Source: Gammaproteobacteria bacterium (GTDB taxonomy: Bacteria > Pseudomonadota > Gammaproteobacteria > Chromatiales > Chromatiaceae). Taken from it: a stretch of DNA of 40,120 bases. The notes under the pieces were generated by a model. The model had not been told where the DNA came from, did no database searches, and saw only the letters and a list, made by a program, of their open reading frames with translations. The translations under genes and the position numbers were made by a program. Positions 14,864 through 23,278 of this stretch are shown here, piece after piece (position 1 is the stretch's first letter; the number at the start of each line of letters is the position of its first letter). Location of the stretch: NCBI GenBank assembly GCA_011389885.1, contig JAABTK010000039.1:1-40120 (forward strand), read 5' to 3'.

Positions 14864-16719
14864 TCCCGAGTCTCGATCTGCTATTGGCCTTGGCCTTCGG
14901 CAACCTGGGCCTGATGCTGCTGGCGGGCCGCAACCCGACGGCGGGCTTGTTGTCGATGATCCTCTATGCCCTTCAGGGCTGGGTGCTGGTCATGTTGATG
15001 CCGGCCTTGGCCGAGGGCGCGGCCTCGGGCCTTGCTTTTCAGGTGTTTGGCTGGAGCCTGAGCTGGGAGCTGAACGGCCTGGGCTGGTTCTTCGCCATCA
15101 TCACGGTGGGCGCGGCCTTCTTCTCCGCCTGGTTCGCGGCCGGGGCCTGGGGCGTTCAGGGCACGCGCAGCCCCTGGGCCTTCCATGTGACCCTGGCGGC
15201 CAATGTGGCGGCCATGTTGCTGCTGCTGGCCAGCCGCGACCTGCTGACCTTGTTCATCGGCTGGGAGCTGGTGACCTGGGCCGGCTATGCGATGATGATT
15301 CAGTCCGGCGGCCCGGCCACCCGCGCGGCCTACAAGTACCTGATCTACGGCGTGGCCGGCGGTCTGGCGGTGTTGGCCGCGGTGGTGCTGATTCAGGTGC
15401 AGGCGGGCGGGCTCGGGTTCGCCGCCGTGGCGGCCTGGATGCCCGGCATTTCTACGGGCATGCTGTGGGCGCTGATGTTGTTGCTCGGGGTCGGTTTCGG
15501 CATCAAAATGGCGTTTCTGCCCTTTCACCGCTGGCAGGCCGAGGCCTATGGCGAGAGTCCGGGGCCGGCGGCGGCCTTTCTCGGGGCCATTTCCTCGCGC
15601 ATGGGCCTGTTCGGGCTGTTGATCCTGCTGGTGCATTTCATCGGCCTGGCGCGGCTGGACGAACTGCTGCTGCCGCTGATCGGGCTGGACGCCCGCATCC
15701 TCTGGATGTGGCTGTCGGCCCTGACCATCATCATCCCCACCTTTATCGCGCTCAAGCAGAACGACGCCCGCATGCTGCTGGCCTGGCACGGCATCGGTCA
15801 GGGCGGCTATATGCTGCTCGGGGTGCTCGTGGGGTCGGAGCTTGGGGTGGCCGGCGGCCTGCTGCATGTCTTTAATTACGCCACCTATCAAGCGGTGCTG
15901 TTTTTGGTGATGGGGGCGGTGGTGTACCGCACCGGCACCGCGCACCTGGATCGGCTGGGCGGCCTGATCACTCGCATGCCCCTGTCCTATGTGGCCATGC
16001 TGTTCGCCATTATCGGGCTGGCCGGGCTGCCGCCGATGAACGGCTTCGTCTCCAAGTGGATGGTCTACAAGGCGTTGCTCGACGAGGGCCTGCCGCTGCT
16101 GTTCGTGGCCGCGGTGATCGGCACCCTGGGCACCATTTTGAGCGTGTTCAAGCTGATCCATAACGTCTTCCTGGGGCAGTTGCGGGTGGAGCATGAACAG
16201 ATTCGCGAGGTTCCCTTCTCTATGTGGGGGCCGATGATCGCGCTGTCGCTGATCGTGTTCATCACCGGCTATATGCCGGGGCTGGCGCTGGACTTAGTGA
16301 TGGTGGCGCAGACCAGCCTGGGCTTTGCGGCCCTGGATTATCACCTGGGCGGCTTCGTGACGGATACCGGCAACCTCAACATGCTGGCGGTGGTCTCGGT
16401 GTTGTTGCTCGGCATGGGCATCGGCGCGGGGATCTTTCTGCTCGGCGGCAACAAGAGCAAGCGGGTGCATCAGCTCGACAACTACGCCGGCGGCCATTTC
16501 CTCACCACCGAGGTGCGCTATCACTACAGCCATCACTTCTACGCCGGCTTGCTGCGACTGATCGGCCCCTGGTACATCACCCTGATCAAGCGCCTGGAGG
16601 GCGGCATCGCCGCCCTCACCGACACCCTGGCGGCGGGCTCCGACGGCCTCTATCGCACCGCCTATACGCCTATTCTGATGCTGGCCGCCACCGTGCTCGG
16701 TCTGGCGCTGGTTCTCTGA
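14860..16719 (+). CDS. Second antiporter-type subunit (NuoL/MrpD family, Mbx H'-like)
   Basis: This 619-residue, about 16-helix protein starts at a GTG with AAAGGAGAG just upstream. Family residues are visible: GWELVTWAGYAMM (helix-5 Glu), IKMAFLPFHRWQAEAYGESP (conserved Lys) and KQNDARMLLAWHGIGQGGYM. It is longer than its neighbour, with an extra C-terminal region (about 500-619) ending in a hydrophobic helix. Two successive antiporter subunits before NuoH is the arrangement of archaeal mbxHH', and distinguishes this operon from Mbh, which has one. Confidence 0.9.
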   Translation: MIPSLDLLLALAFGNLGLMLLAGRNPTAGLLSMILYALQGWVLVMLMPALAEGAASGLAFQVFGWSLSWELNGLGWFFAIITVGAAFFSAWFAAGAWGVQGTRSPWAFHVTLAANVAAMLLLLASRDLLTLFIGWELVTWAGYAMMIQSGGPATRAAYKYLIYGVAGGLAVLAAVVLIQVQAGGLGFAAVAAWMPGISTGMLWALMLLLGVGFGIKMAFLPFHRWQAEAYGESPGPAAAFLGAISSRMGLFGLLILLVHFIGLARLDELLLPLIGLDARILWMWLSALTIIIPTFIALKQNDARMLLAWHGIGQGGYMLLGVLVGSELGVAGGLLHVFNYATYQAVLFLVMGAVVYRTGTAHLDRLGGLITRMPLSYVAMLFAIIGLAGLPPMNGFVSKWMVYKALLDEGLPLLFVAAVIGTLGTILSVFKLIHNVFLGQLRVEHEQIREVPFSMWGPMIALSLIVFITGYMPGLALDLVMVAQTSLGFAALDYHLGGFVTDTGNLNMLAVVSVLLLGMGIGAGIFLLGGNKSKRVHQLDNYAGGHFLTTEVRYHYSHHFYAGLLRLIGPWYITLIKRLEGGIAALTDTLAAGSDGLYRTAYTPILMLAATVLGLALVL

Positions 16720-16731
16720 AGGAGTTGTTCG

Positions 16732-17640
16732 ATGGATTTCGATTGGCAGCACATGCTCATTGAACTGCTGGTGATGCCCACGCTGGCCTTTGTGGTCGGG
16801 CTGGTGATGGTGCTGATGGCGCGCCGGCTGCGGGCGCGCATCGAGCGCCGCGTGGGTCCGCCGTTTTGGCAGCCGCTGTGGGACATCCTCAAGCTCTACA
16901 GCAAGCGCACCCAGGTGTCCCACGGCCACATGCACGAAATCTCCATTATCGTGCTGCTCGGCGGCATGATCGCGATGGAAGTCTTTCTGCCGGTGCCGGG
17001 CTTCGACACCTTCGCCCATCACGGCGACGCCCTGACCCTGATCTATTTAATGATGGTGCCCACCCTGGGCATGGCCCTCGGCGTGAGCGCCTGCGCCAAC
17101 CCCAATGGCTCGATCGGCATCGCCCGCGCCCTGACCGCCATGCTGGCCTATGACGTGCCCTTCATTATCACCGTGGCCGGTGCGGCCATGCTGTATGGCA
17201 CCACCAGCCTGCCGGAGATTATCGCCATCCAGCAGCAACAGGGGCTGGAGGGCTGGGGCGCGGTGCAAATGCCGCTGCTGGCGCTAGCCGCGCTGATTTC
17301 CATGCAGGCCATGCTCGGCAAGGAGCCGTTCGAGATCTATGTGGCCCCGGCGGAAATCGCCACCGGCCCGATGACCGAAATGAGCGGCAAGTTCCTCGGC
17401 TCCATGTTCATTATGCAGTGCTTTCAGCTCTACACGGTGAGCGTGCTCTACACCACGCTGTTCCTCGGCGGGGGCGAAAACTGGGCCACCTTCTTAATCA
17501 AGATCTTCGTGGTGGTTGCAATCCCCATGACCCTGACCAATATCTTCCCCCGGTATAAGACCGAAGCGGTGGTGGCCTGGCTTTGGAAATGGCCCACTGC
17601 CATCGCGCTGGTCGGCCTGTTTGTGGTGATGATGCGCTAA
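16732..17640 (+). CDS. NuoH/MbhM-like membrane anchor subunit
   Basis: The 302-residue protein has about eight helices and belongs to the NuoH/HyfC/MbhM family, which links the membrane arm to the NuoBCDI-like peripheral arm. Landmarks are RRVGPPFWQPLWDILKLYSK (29-48), YDVPFI in the fifth helix, and FEIYVAPAEIATGPMTEMSG with acidic residues lining the E-channel. AGGAG lies 7 bases before the ATG. It is close to normal length for Mbh/Mbx-type homologues. Confidence 0.92.
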   Translation: MDFDWQHMLIELLVMPTLAFVVGLVMVLMARRLRARIERRVGPPFWQPLWDILKLYSKRTQVSHGHMHEISIIVLLGGMIAMEVFLPVPGFDTFAHHGDALTLIYLMMVPTLGMALGVSACANPNGSIGIARALTAMLAYDVPFIITVAGAAMLYGTTSLPEIIAIQQQQGLEGWGAVQMPLLALAALISMQAMLGKEPFEIYVAPAEIATGPMTEMSGKFLGSMFIMQCFQLYTVSVLYTTLFLGGGENWATFLIKIFVVVAIPMTLTNIFPRYKTEAVVAWLWKWPTAIALVGLFVVMMR

Positions 17641-17772
17641 GATCGTGGTCGAAGCTGCAATGAAACCGTTAATCGGACGAAGAGCCCACAGGTAGCTATG
17701 AATCAACAGAACTTTCCGGTCCAAGTCGCACCCCTGGAGTCCTGCCGAGAACCCGGCCCGGAGGAGCGCTCA

Positions 17773-18441
17773 ATGCTGCGCAAGGTGCTGGACCGCGTCG
17801 GCCAGTATTGCCAATCGCGCTCGCTATTCGTGCTGCACTATTGCACCGGCTGCGGGGCCATTGAGTTGCCGCCGAGCATGACCTCCCGCTTCGACCTGGA
17901 ACGGGTGGGCATGCAGCCCATGGTCACCCCGCGGCAGGCGGATATCCTGCTGATCACCGGCTATTTGTCGGTGAAGACCCTGAAGCGGGTGATCCTGACC
18001 TACGAACAGATGCAGAGCCCGAAATACGTCATGGGCTTCGGCTCCTGCACCATCAACGGCGGCATGTACTGGAATAGCTACGCTACGGTGAAGCGGCTGG
18101 GCGACTATATCCCGGTGGATACCTATATCGCCGGCTGCATGCCGCGGCCGGAGGCCATTCAGCAGGGCTTTTTGGACCTAATAGAGCGCATCGACGGGGG
18201 GCGGGCGGTGGCCTGGAAAGACTACTACCGCAACTACGACCGCTACCTGGGCCATCAGCAGCACCTGTTCGGCCGCGACTGGCTGACCCCCACCGACGTG
18301 GTGGGCGAGGCCGCCCACTACAGGCTGGCCGGCGACGGCACCCTGGGGCCGCATACCGCCCTGTTGGACCAATACGCCGGCTATCACCAGGCCTGGGGCG
18401 TGCCGCGCGAGCAATACGCCGAGCTGGAGGCCTCCTCATGA
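17773..18441 (+). CDS. NuoB/MbhJ-like iron-sulfur subunit
   Basis: This subunit carries the cluster nearest the NuoD-like site. From the chosen start, cysteines C24 and C27 (YCTGCGAIE), C92 (GSCTING) and C122 (AGCMPRPE) can bind one 4Fe-4S cluster. The C-x-x-C spacing matches hydrogenase and Mbh/Mbx small subunits; complex I NuoB has adjacent cysteines. A very strong GGAGGAG at 17760-17766 precedes the ATG at 17773. The same frame extends upstream to ATG 17698, adding 25 residues with poorer third-position GC and no recognisable conservation, so I prefer 17773. It overlaps nuoC by four bases. Confidence 0.88.
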   Translation: MLRKVLDRVGQYCQSRSLFVLHYCTGCGAIELPPSMTSRFDLERVGMQPMVTPRQADILLITGYLSVKTLKRVILTYEQMQSPKYVMGFGSCTINGGMYWNSYATVKRLGDYIPVDTYIAGCMPRPEAIQQGFLDLIERIDGGRAVAWKDYYRNYDRYLGHQQHLFGRDWLTPTDVVGEAAHYRLAGDGTLGPHTALLDQYAGYHQAWGVPREQYAELEASS

Positions 18442-19007
18442 CGCAACAGGTCCCTGAACAACTGCACGCGGTGTTTCGCGAGATCCCGGGCATTCGGGTG
18501 CAGCACGATAGCGAGCGGCGCGTCCGCGTGACCCTGCGCGCGGACACCCTGCCGGCGCTGTTGGAGCTGTTGAAGGGGCGGGGCGGTTATCTGCACCTGT
18601 CCGCCATCTCCTGCGTGGAGTGGCCGGAGAGCGATGAATTCGAGCTGGTCTACCACCTCTGGTCCTACGAAAGCAAGATGATGGTGTCGGCCCATATCCG
18701 CATCCCGCGGGATCCGGGGCGCTTCATCTCGGTGTACGACATCCATAGCCCGGCGGGCTTCTTCGAGCGCGACATCCATGAGATGTACGGCGTGTTTTTC
18801 GACGGCGCGCCGGACATGGGCAAGTTCATCCTCACCGAGTGGGACGGCCCGCCGCCCATGCGCAAGGATTTCTCCACCCTGGGCTATGTAAACGACACCT
18901 ATGAGTGGCAGCCGTACCAGCCCGAATGGCTCCAGCAGGCGGAGCAAAAGGGCGCCCGGGTGTTGCCGCAGGAGGGTCCGGACGGGCCCCTGCGCAAGAC
19001 GAGGTGA
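18438..19007 (+). CDS. NuoC/MbhK-like subunit
   Basis: The 189-residue protein has the NuoC 30-kDa-subunit signature ERDIHEMYGVFFDG (about 114-127), preceded by a typical alpha/beta domain and followed by PPMRKDFSTLGYV. NuoC-type subunits have no cofactor and brace the NuoB-NuoD pair. It is a separate gene, as in Mbx/Mbh complexes, not fused to NuoD. The ATG overlaps the nuoB-like stop. Confidence 0.9.
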   Translation: MTQQVPEQLHAVFREIPGIRVQHDSERRVRVTLRADTLPALLELLKGRGGYLHLSAISCVEWPESDEFELVYHLWSYESKMMVSAHIRIPRDPGRFISVYDIHSPAGFFERDIHEMYGVFFDGAPDMGKFILTEWDGPPPMRKDFSTLGYVNDTYEWQPYQPEWLQQAEQKGARVLPQEGPDGPLRKTR

Positions 19008-19015
19008 ATGCGACT

Positions 19016-19606
19016 ATGGCACGCGCGCAAACAACCCCCCGGGTTGCGGAGCAGGGGGCGCCTCAGCCCTATCTGATCTCGGCCGAGGCCTACCACCGCA
19101 TGGGCGAGGCGGGGGTGTTCAAGCCGCACGAGCGGGTGGAGCTGCTGGATGGAAGGATTTATGAAATGACGCCGATTGGAAGCCGACATGCGGATTTTGT
19201 GGATCGATTGAACGAGTTGTTCGTAAAGGCGGCGCCCCTCGGCGTGAAGGTGCGCATCCAAAACCCGATCCTGCTTGCGCCGAAGTCAGAACCGGAGCCG
19301 GATTTGGCCCTGCTGCTGCCGCGTGAGCAGCCGTATGCAGAACGCCACCCCGGGGCGCAGGACGTGGCCCTGGTGGTGGAGGTGGCGGACAGCAGCCTGG
19401 AGTACGACCGCCAGACCAAGCTGCCGCTGTACGCCGCGGCGGGGGTCCCCGAGACCTGGCTGTTCGACCTTCAGAATGATCGCGCCGAGGTCTTTCGCCG
19501 GCCCAGCGCAGACGGCTATCGGTTGAGCCTGCGCCCGGAAACCGACGAAACCCTGAGCTGCGAACGACTGCCCGAATTCCGATTGGATTTGACACAGGTT
19601 TTCTAA
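19016..19606 (+). CDS. Uma2-family PD-(D/E)XK nuclease-like protein
   Basis: This 196-residue protein has the Uma2/DUF820 pattern: YHRMGEAGVFKPHERVELLDGRIYEMTP, then PEPDLALLL, DVALVVEVADSSLEYDRQTKLPLYAAAG and VPETWLFD. The D, E-x-V and K residues of a restriction-endonuclease-like fold are present. The biological role of the family is not well established. It sits between the nuoC- and nuoD-like genes, with GAGGTGA before its ATG and only 10 bases before the next gene, so it is read within the operon although nothing links it to electron transfer. A second family member lies at 30419-30895 on the other strand. Confidence 0.88.
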   Translation: MARAQTTPRVAEQGAPQPYLISAEAYHRMGEAGVFKPHERVELLDGRIYEMTPIGSRHADFVDRLNELFVKAAPLGVKVRIQNPILLAPKSEPEPDLALLLPREQPYAERHPGAQDVALVVEVADSSLEYDRQTKLPLYAAAGVPETWLFDLQNDRAEVFRRPSADGYRLSLRPETDETLSCERLPEFRLDLTQVF

Positions 19607-19616
19607 ACAGACCCCT

Positions 19617-20759
19617 ATGCGACCCGAGAACTACAAGCCGGTCAAACATCCCCCGAGCGAGGAGTACGACCTCTACTTCGGCCCCAATCACCCGGGCATC
19701 GAGGGCAACTACGCCCTGAAGGTCCGCCTCTCCGGAGACGAAGTGCAGCATGTGCGCGCCGATGGCGGCTATCTGCACCGCGGCTTCGAGAAGCTGATGG
19801 AGGAGCGACTCTGGATTCAGAACATCGCCCTGGTGCCGCGCATCTGCGTACCCGATCCGGTGCCCATGGAGGAGACCTATTCCCGCGCGGTCGAGATCCT
19901 GGGCCAAATCGAGGTCCCCGAACGCGCCCAATGGATCCGCACCCTGTGCCTGGAGATGTCGCGGGTCACCGCCCATCTATTCTATTTCGGCGGCCATGCG
20001 GCCACCATGGGCATGTACTCCAATATGTTTTGGGGCGTGTCCGACCGCGACCGGGTGCTGGACCTGTTCGAGGAGCTGACCGGGGCCCGCGTCTACCACA
20101 TGTACACCACGCCCGGCGGCGTGCGGCGGGACATCCCGGAGGGCTTTTTGCAGCGCCTGAGCGAAACCCTGGATTACCTGGAGACCCGGCTGCCCGAGTT
20201 CGATGACCTCTTTTTCGCCAACCCCGTGGTGGAGAACCGCGCCCGCGGCGCCGGGCCCATGAGCCCGGAACAGGCGCTCGAATGGGGCGTCACCGGACCC
20301 AACCTGCGGGCCTGCGGCCTGCCCTTCGACCTGCGTCGGGACGACCCCTATCTGGTCTACGATCAATTGGAGTTCGATATTCCCACCCGCAGCGAGGGCG
20401 ACGCCTACGCCCGCACCATGGTGCGCCGCGAGGAACTCATTCAGTCTATTTATATCCTGCGTCAGGTGATCGCCCGGCTGCCGTCCGTTAAGGGCCCCAT
20501 TCGCGCGCCGCTGCCCAATCCCCTGGCCTGGAACCTGCCCCACGGCGACGCCTATACCCGCACCGAGTCCTCCAAGGGCGAGCTGGGCTTCTTCGTGGTC
20601 TCCAACGGCGGCACCCGGCCTTGGCGGGTGCATGTGCGCGGACCCTCCCAAATGCATGCGGTGCAGGTGTTGGAACAGATTACAGTGGGACAACGGCTGG
20701 AGGACGTGGCCCAAATCATGTTCAGCCTCGACGCCTGTCCCCCGGAGGTGGATCGTTGA
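19617..20759 (+). CDS. NuoD/MbxL-like large subunit with degenerate NiFe motifs
   Basis: This 380-residue protein is homologous to NuoD and to NiFe-hydrogenase large subunits. In hydrogenases two C-x-x-C pairs hold nickel and iron. Here the N-terminal pair reads C77-V-P-D80 and the C-terminal pair C374-P-P-E377, so one cysteine of each pair is kept and the other is acidic. A normal NiFe site is not possible, so it is not a hydrogenase. NuoD proteins normally lack all four, so it is not a standard complex I subunit either. As I recall, the archaeal MBS/MBX large subunit also keeps a partial cysteine set. The start is the first ATG after the Uma2 gene; the stop is one base before the next ATG. 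Confidence 0.88.
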   Translation: MRPENYKPVKHPPSEEYDLYFGPNHPGIEGNYALKVRLSGDEVQHVRADGGYLHRGFEKLMEERLWIQNIALVPRICVPDPVPMEETYSRAVEILGQIEVPERAQWIRTLCLEMSRVTAHLFYFGGHAATMGMYSNMFWGVSDRDRVLDLFEELTGARVYHMYTTPGGVRRDIPEGFLQRLSETLDYLETRLPEFDDLFFANPVVENRARGAGPMSPEQALEWGVTGPNLRACGLPFDLRRDDPYLVYDQLEFDIPTRSEGDAYARTMVRREELIQSIYILRQVIARLPSVKGPIRAPLPNPLAWNLPHGDAYTRTESSKGELGFFVVSNGGTRPWRVHVRGPSQMHAVQVLEQITVGQRLEDVAQIMFSLDACPPEVDR

Positions 20760-20760
20760 T

Positions 20761-22563
20761 ATGAAAAGCTCCCTGTTTCGCCCGCTGAAGGCCCTGGCCT
20801 TCCTGGGTCGCGAGCCGGTCACCCTCCCTATGGAGCCGCGTCCGGCGGCGCCCCAGTACCGCGGCTTCCACTTAAACGACTGGGAGGCCTGCATCGGCTG
20901 CGGCACCTGCGAAAAGATCTGCGACAACGCTGCCATCCGCATGGTGGAGTTCCCGGATCTGGCCGACGATCCGCTTAAGGGCATCAAGCCGCGCCGCCCG
21001 GCCATCGACTACGGCCGTTGCTGCTGGTGCGCCCTGTGCGTGGACATCTGCCCCACCGGGTCCATCGCCCTATCGCGGGAATACGTCCATGTGGACGCGG
21101 ACCTGAACACCTTCTTCATTCTGCCCGACGAGCAGGGCATCCATGGCGAGGGCTTCGCCAAGGGTTGGGCCAAGTCCGACGACGCGGACCTGCTGGACCA
21201 CCACCGCCAGCCAATGGCGGAGGCGGGTGCGGACGAACGCATCGCGGATTTTCGCGAAATCGTCGAAGGCTACGACGACCAAAGGGCGGTCATCGAGGCC
21301 TCTCGCTGCATCCAATGCGGCATGTGTCACGACGCCTGCCCGGCGCACATGCACGCCCCAGAGTACATTCGGGCGCTATGGAACGGCGACATCGAAGAGG
21401 CGGTGCGCCAGATCTACCGCACCAATCCGCTGCCCTCGGTGTGCGGCCGCATCTGCACCCATCGCTGTGAGACCGCCTGCTCCATGCACCACCGCGGCGA
21501 CCCCATCGCCATCCGCTGGCTCAAGCGTTACGCAATGGACCAAGCGGATCGCGGCCTAGTGCAACGCATCGCCGAACAGGGCCAGGTCGGCGAGGCCAGC
21601 GGCAGGCGCGTGGCCATCATCGGCTCCGGCCCCGGCGGCCTCACCGCCGCCTACGACCTGGCCCGCGCGGGCCATGCGGTAACGATTTTCGAGGCCCAGC
21701 CCGAGCCCGGCGGCATGATGCGCTACGGCATCCCCGAATACCGTCTCCCCTATGACAAGCTCGACGAAGACATTCAGGTCATTCGCGACCTGGGCGTGGA
21801 GATTCGCTGCAACACCCGGGTGGGCAAAGAAATCACCCTGGACTCGCTGAAACAGGAGTACGATGGGGTGGTGCTGGCGATCGGCCTGCACCTAGGCCGC
21901 TCCACCCGCATCCCGGGCAGCGAGCACCCCCAGGTGTTTTCCGCAGTGGACCTGCTGGCTCGCATCACCCGCGGCGAAGGCTTCCCGCTGCCGCAAGACG
22001 CGGTGGTGATCGGCGGCGGCAATGTGGCCATGGACATCGCCCGCAGTGTCGCCCGCATGCAGCATGCCGAATACGGCCGTGTGGGCGTGACCCTCACCGC
22101 GCTGGAAAAGCGCGACCAAATGCTGGCCGACGAAGAGGAAATCCGCGAGGCCGAGGAAGAGGGCGTGTGCATCTTCCCCGGCCGCGGCCCGCAGCACTGC
22201 GTAGTGGACGCCGACCGGCTTACCGGCTTGAAGACCGTGGCCTGCCTGTCGATCTTCGACGAACAGGGCCGGTTCCACCCAAAATACGACGAAACGGACG
22301 AAATGGTCTTCCAGGGCGACATGGTGATCGAGGCCATCGGCCAGATGCCGGATCTCTCGATGCTGGACGAACAGCTCAACGAACGCCTGAAGTGGGCCGG
22401 CCGTCGCATCGCGGTGGACGCCGACGGTCACACCTCCGAGCCCTGGCTGTGGGCGGTGGGCGACCTGGTGCAAGGCCCCGACGTGATCCACGCCATCGCC
22501 GACGGGCATCGGGCGGCGGACTCGGTGCATAAGGCACTGATGGGCTCGACCGCCCAGCCTTGA
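20761..22563 (+). CDS. NuoI-GltD fusion: ferredoxin-type subunit joined to an NAD(P)-binding flavoprotein
   Basis: The 600-residue protein starts one base after the NuoD-like stop. Residues 40-100 are a two-cluster NuoI/MbhN-type ferredoxin domain (C44, C47, C50, C54; C87, C90, C93, C97). Residues about 180-245 are the iron-sulfur domain of the GltD/NfnB family (C183, C186, C189, C193; C228, C232, C236, C240). Residues about 283-600 have an FAD Rossmann motif GSGPGG (288-293), EPGGMMRYGIPEYRLP, and a second nucleotide motif GGGNVAMD (418-425) for NAD(P). The fusion would wire a nucleotide site directly to the NuoB-like cluster. There is no NuoEFG in the window, so this is the likely NAD(P)H entry or exit of the complex. 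Confidence 0.9.
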   Translation: MKSSLFRPLKALAFLGREPVTLPMEPRPAAPQYRGFHLNDWEACIGCGTCEKICDNAAIRMVEFPDLADDPLKGIKPRRPAIDYGRCCWCALCVDICPTGSIALSREYVHVDADLNTFFILPDEQGIHGEGFAKGWAKSDDADLLDHHRQPMAEAGADERIADFREIVEGYDDQRAVIEASRCIQCGMCHDACPAHMHAPEYIRALWNGDIEEAVRQIYRTNPLPSVCGRICTHRCETACSMHHRGDPIAIRWLKRYAMDQADRGLVQRIAEQGQVGEASGRRVAIIGSGPGGLTAAYDLARAGHAVTIFEAQPEPGGMMRYGIPEYRLPYDKLDEDIQVIRDLGVEIRCNTRVGKEITLDSLKQEYDGVVLAIGLHLGRSTRIPGSEHPQVFSAVDLLARITRGEGFPLPQDAVVIGGGNVAMDIARSVARMQHAEYGRVGVTLTALEKRDQMLADEEEIREAEEEGVCIFPGRGPQHCVVDADRLTGLKTVACLSIFDEQGRFHPKYDETDEMVFQGDMVIEAIGQMPDLSMLDEQLNERLKWAGRRIAVDADGHTSEPWLWAVGDLVQGPDVIHAIADGHRAADSVHKALMGSTAQP

Positions 22564-22572
22564 GACGGGTTT

Positions 22573-22619
22573 TGTATAACGCAAAGGGCGCGAAGGGAAG
22601 TACGCAAAGGGCGCCAAGT
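22573..22619 (+). repeat. Short purine-rich intergenic repeat
   Basis: ACGCAAAGGGCGC-type units occur twice (about 22579-22591 and 22602-22614). A similar purine-rich stretch occurs at about 39078-39110. Such fragments look like decayed interspersed repeats and mark the boundary where the membrane-complex operon gives way to the accessory gene block. Confidence 0.4.
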
Positions 22620-22642
22620 TAGGATTGGGTTGGGGATGCAAG

Positions 22643-22909
22643 ATGCCGGTGATATCGTGCTTTTTCGGGATCTATAGTCGGATGTTCCACGATGATCATA
22701 ACCCACCGCATTTTCATGCCGAGTATCAAGGACAGCGGGCCTTGATACGGATATCCGATGGCGAGGGCATCGCCGGCGGCTTGCCCAAATGGGCGCGGCG
22801 GATCGTGAAAGAATGGTGTCTCGAACATCAGATGGAGGTCGAATCGAACTGGAAACGAGCCGTCGCGTTCGAACCATTAGAACTGATTCGAGAAGCTGAC
22901 AATGATTGA
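22643..22909 (+). CDS. DUF4160 protein
   Basis: This 88-residue protein has the DUF4160 signature: an initial MPVISCFFGIYSRMF followed by HDDHNPPHFHAEYQG (histidine-rich) and a KWARRIVKEWC helix. DUF4160 proteins commonly pair with DUF2442 and are often discussed as toxin-antitoxin-like, without firm biochemical proof that I know of. The ATG at 22643 begins the conserved sequence; two upstream codons in the same region are less likely. It overlaps the next gene by eight bases. Confidence 0.85.
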   Translation: MPVISCFFGIYSRMFHDDHNPPHFHAEYQGQRALIRISDGEGIAGGLPKWARRIVKEWCLEHQMEVESNWKRAVAFEPLELIREADND

Positions 22910-23177
22910 CATCGTCCATGCGGGATACGCCGGCGACTTTGTGATTTCTCTTCGGTTCTCGGACGATACGGCGGGCGACTATGATATGAAGCCAACTCTC
23001 GAAGGATCGGGATCCTTGTTGGGACCCTTGCGAGACGAGGGCTATTTCAACGGGTTCTTCCTGGACTATGGCGCCCTGTGTTGGAAGAATGGGTTGGAGC
23101 TGGCCCCCGCGATGATCCATCAGCGCCTGGAAGAGGCCGGGGGGTTGTATCGAGCGGAAAAGGCGGCATCCGCCTGA
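22902..23177 (+). CDS. DUF2442 protein
   Basis: The 91-residue protein carries the DUF2442 pattern: ISLRFSDDTAGDYDMKPTLEG, LGPLRDEGYFNGFF and ALCWKNGLELAP. It is the usual partner of DUF4160 and overlaps that gene by eight bases, so the two are translated together. The same two families occur fused at 24210-24761. Confidence 0.85.
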   Translation: MIDIVHAGYAGDFVISLRFSDDTAGDYDMKPTLEGSGSLLGPLRDEGYFNGFFLDYGALCWKNGLELAPAMIHQRLEEAGGLYRAEKAASA

Positions 23178-23193
23178 CGACGATGGGATCCGA

Positions 23194-23243
23194 CTCGTTC
23201 CCAAGGTCTCCTTGGGAACGAGGTGGGGCAAGCTCTGCTTGCC
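23194..23243. repeat. Double hairpin repeat element
   Basis: CTCGTTCCCAAGG (23194-23206) pairs perfectly with 23210-23222 around the loop TCT. GGCAAGC (23227-23233) pairs with GCTTGCC (23237-23243), again around TCT. The matching loops suggest a defined interspersed element and not chance. It lies between the DUF2442 gene and the aspartic-protease-like gene. Confidence 0.7.
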
Positions 23244-23278
23244 GAGGCAAAGCGAGACTGGAATAGAACAGCGATCTT

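Noticed and set aside
14881-16194. A 437-codon minus-strand frame opposite the second antiporter subunit
   Set aside because: It is a shadow of a gene with clear NuoL/MrpD motifs; the composition is rich in Gln, His and Arg, without any motif.
16732-20759. Membrane-bound NiFe hydrogenase
   Set aside because: The large subunit lacks the second cysteine in both nickel-iron pairs (D80 and E377 instead), and no hydrogenase maturation genes are present.
10866-22563. Standard complex I or a plain Mrp antiporter
   Set aside because: NuoE, NuoF and NuoG are absent, NuoB has hydrogenase-type C-x-x-C spacing and MrpA is split. A plain Mrp operon would not include NuoH, B, C, D and I.
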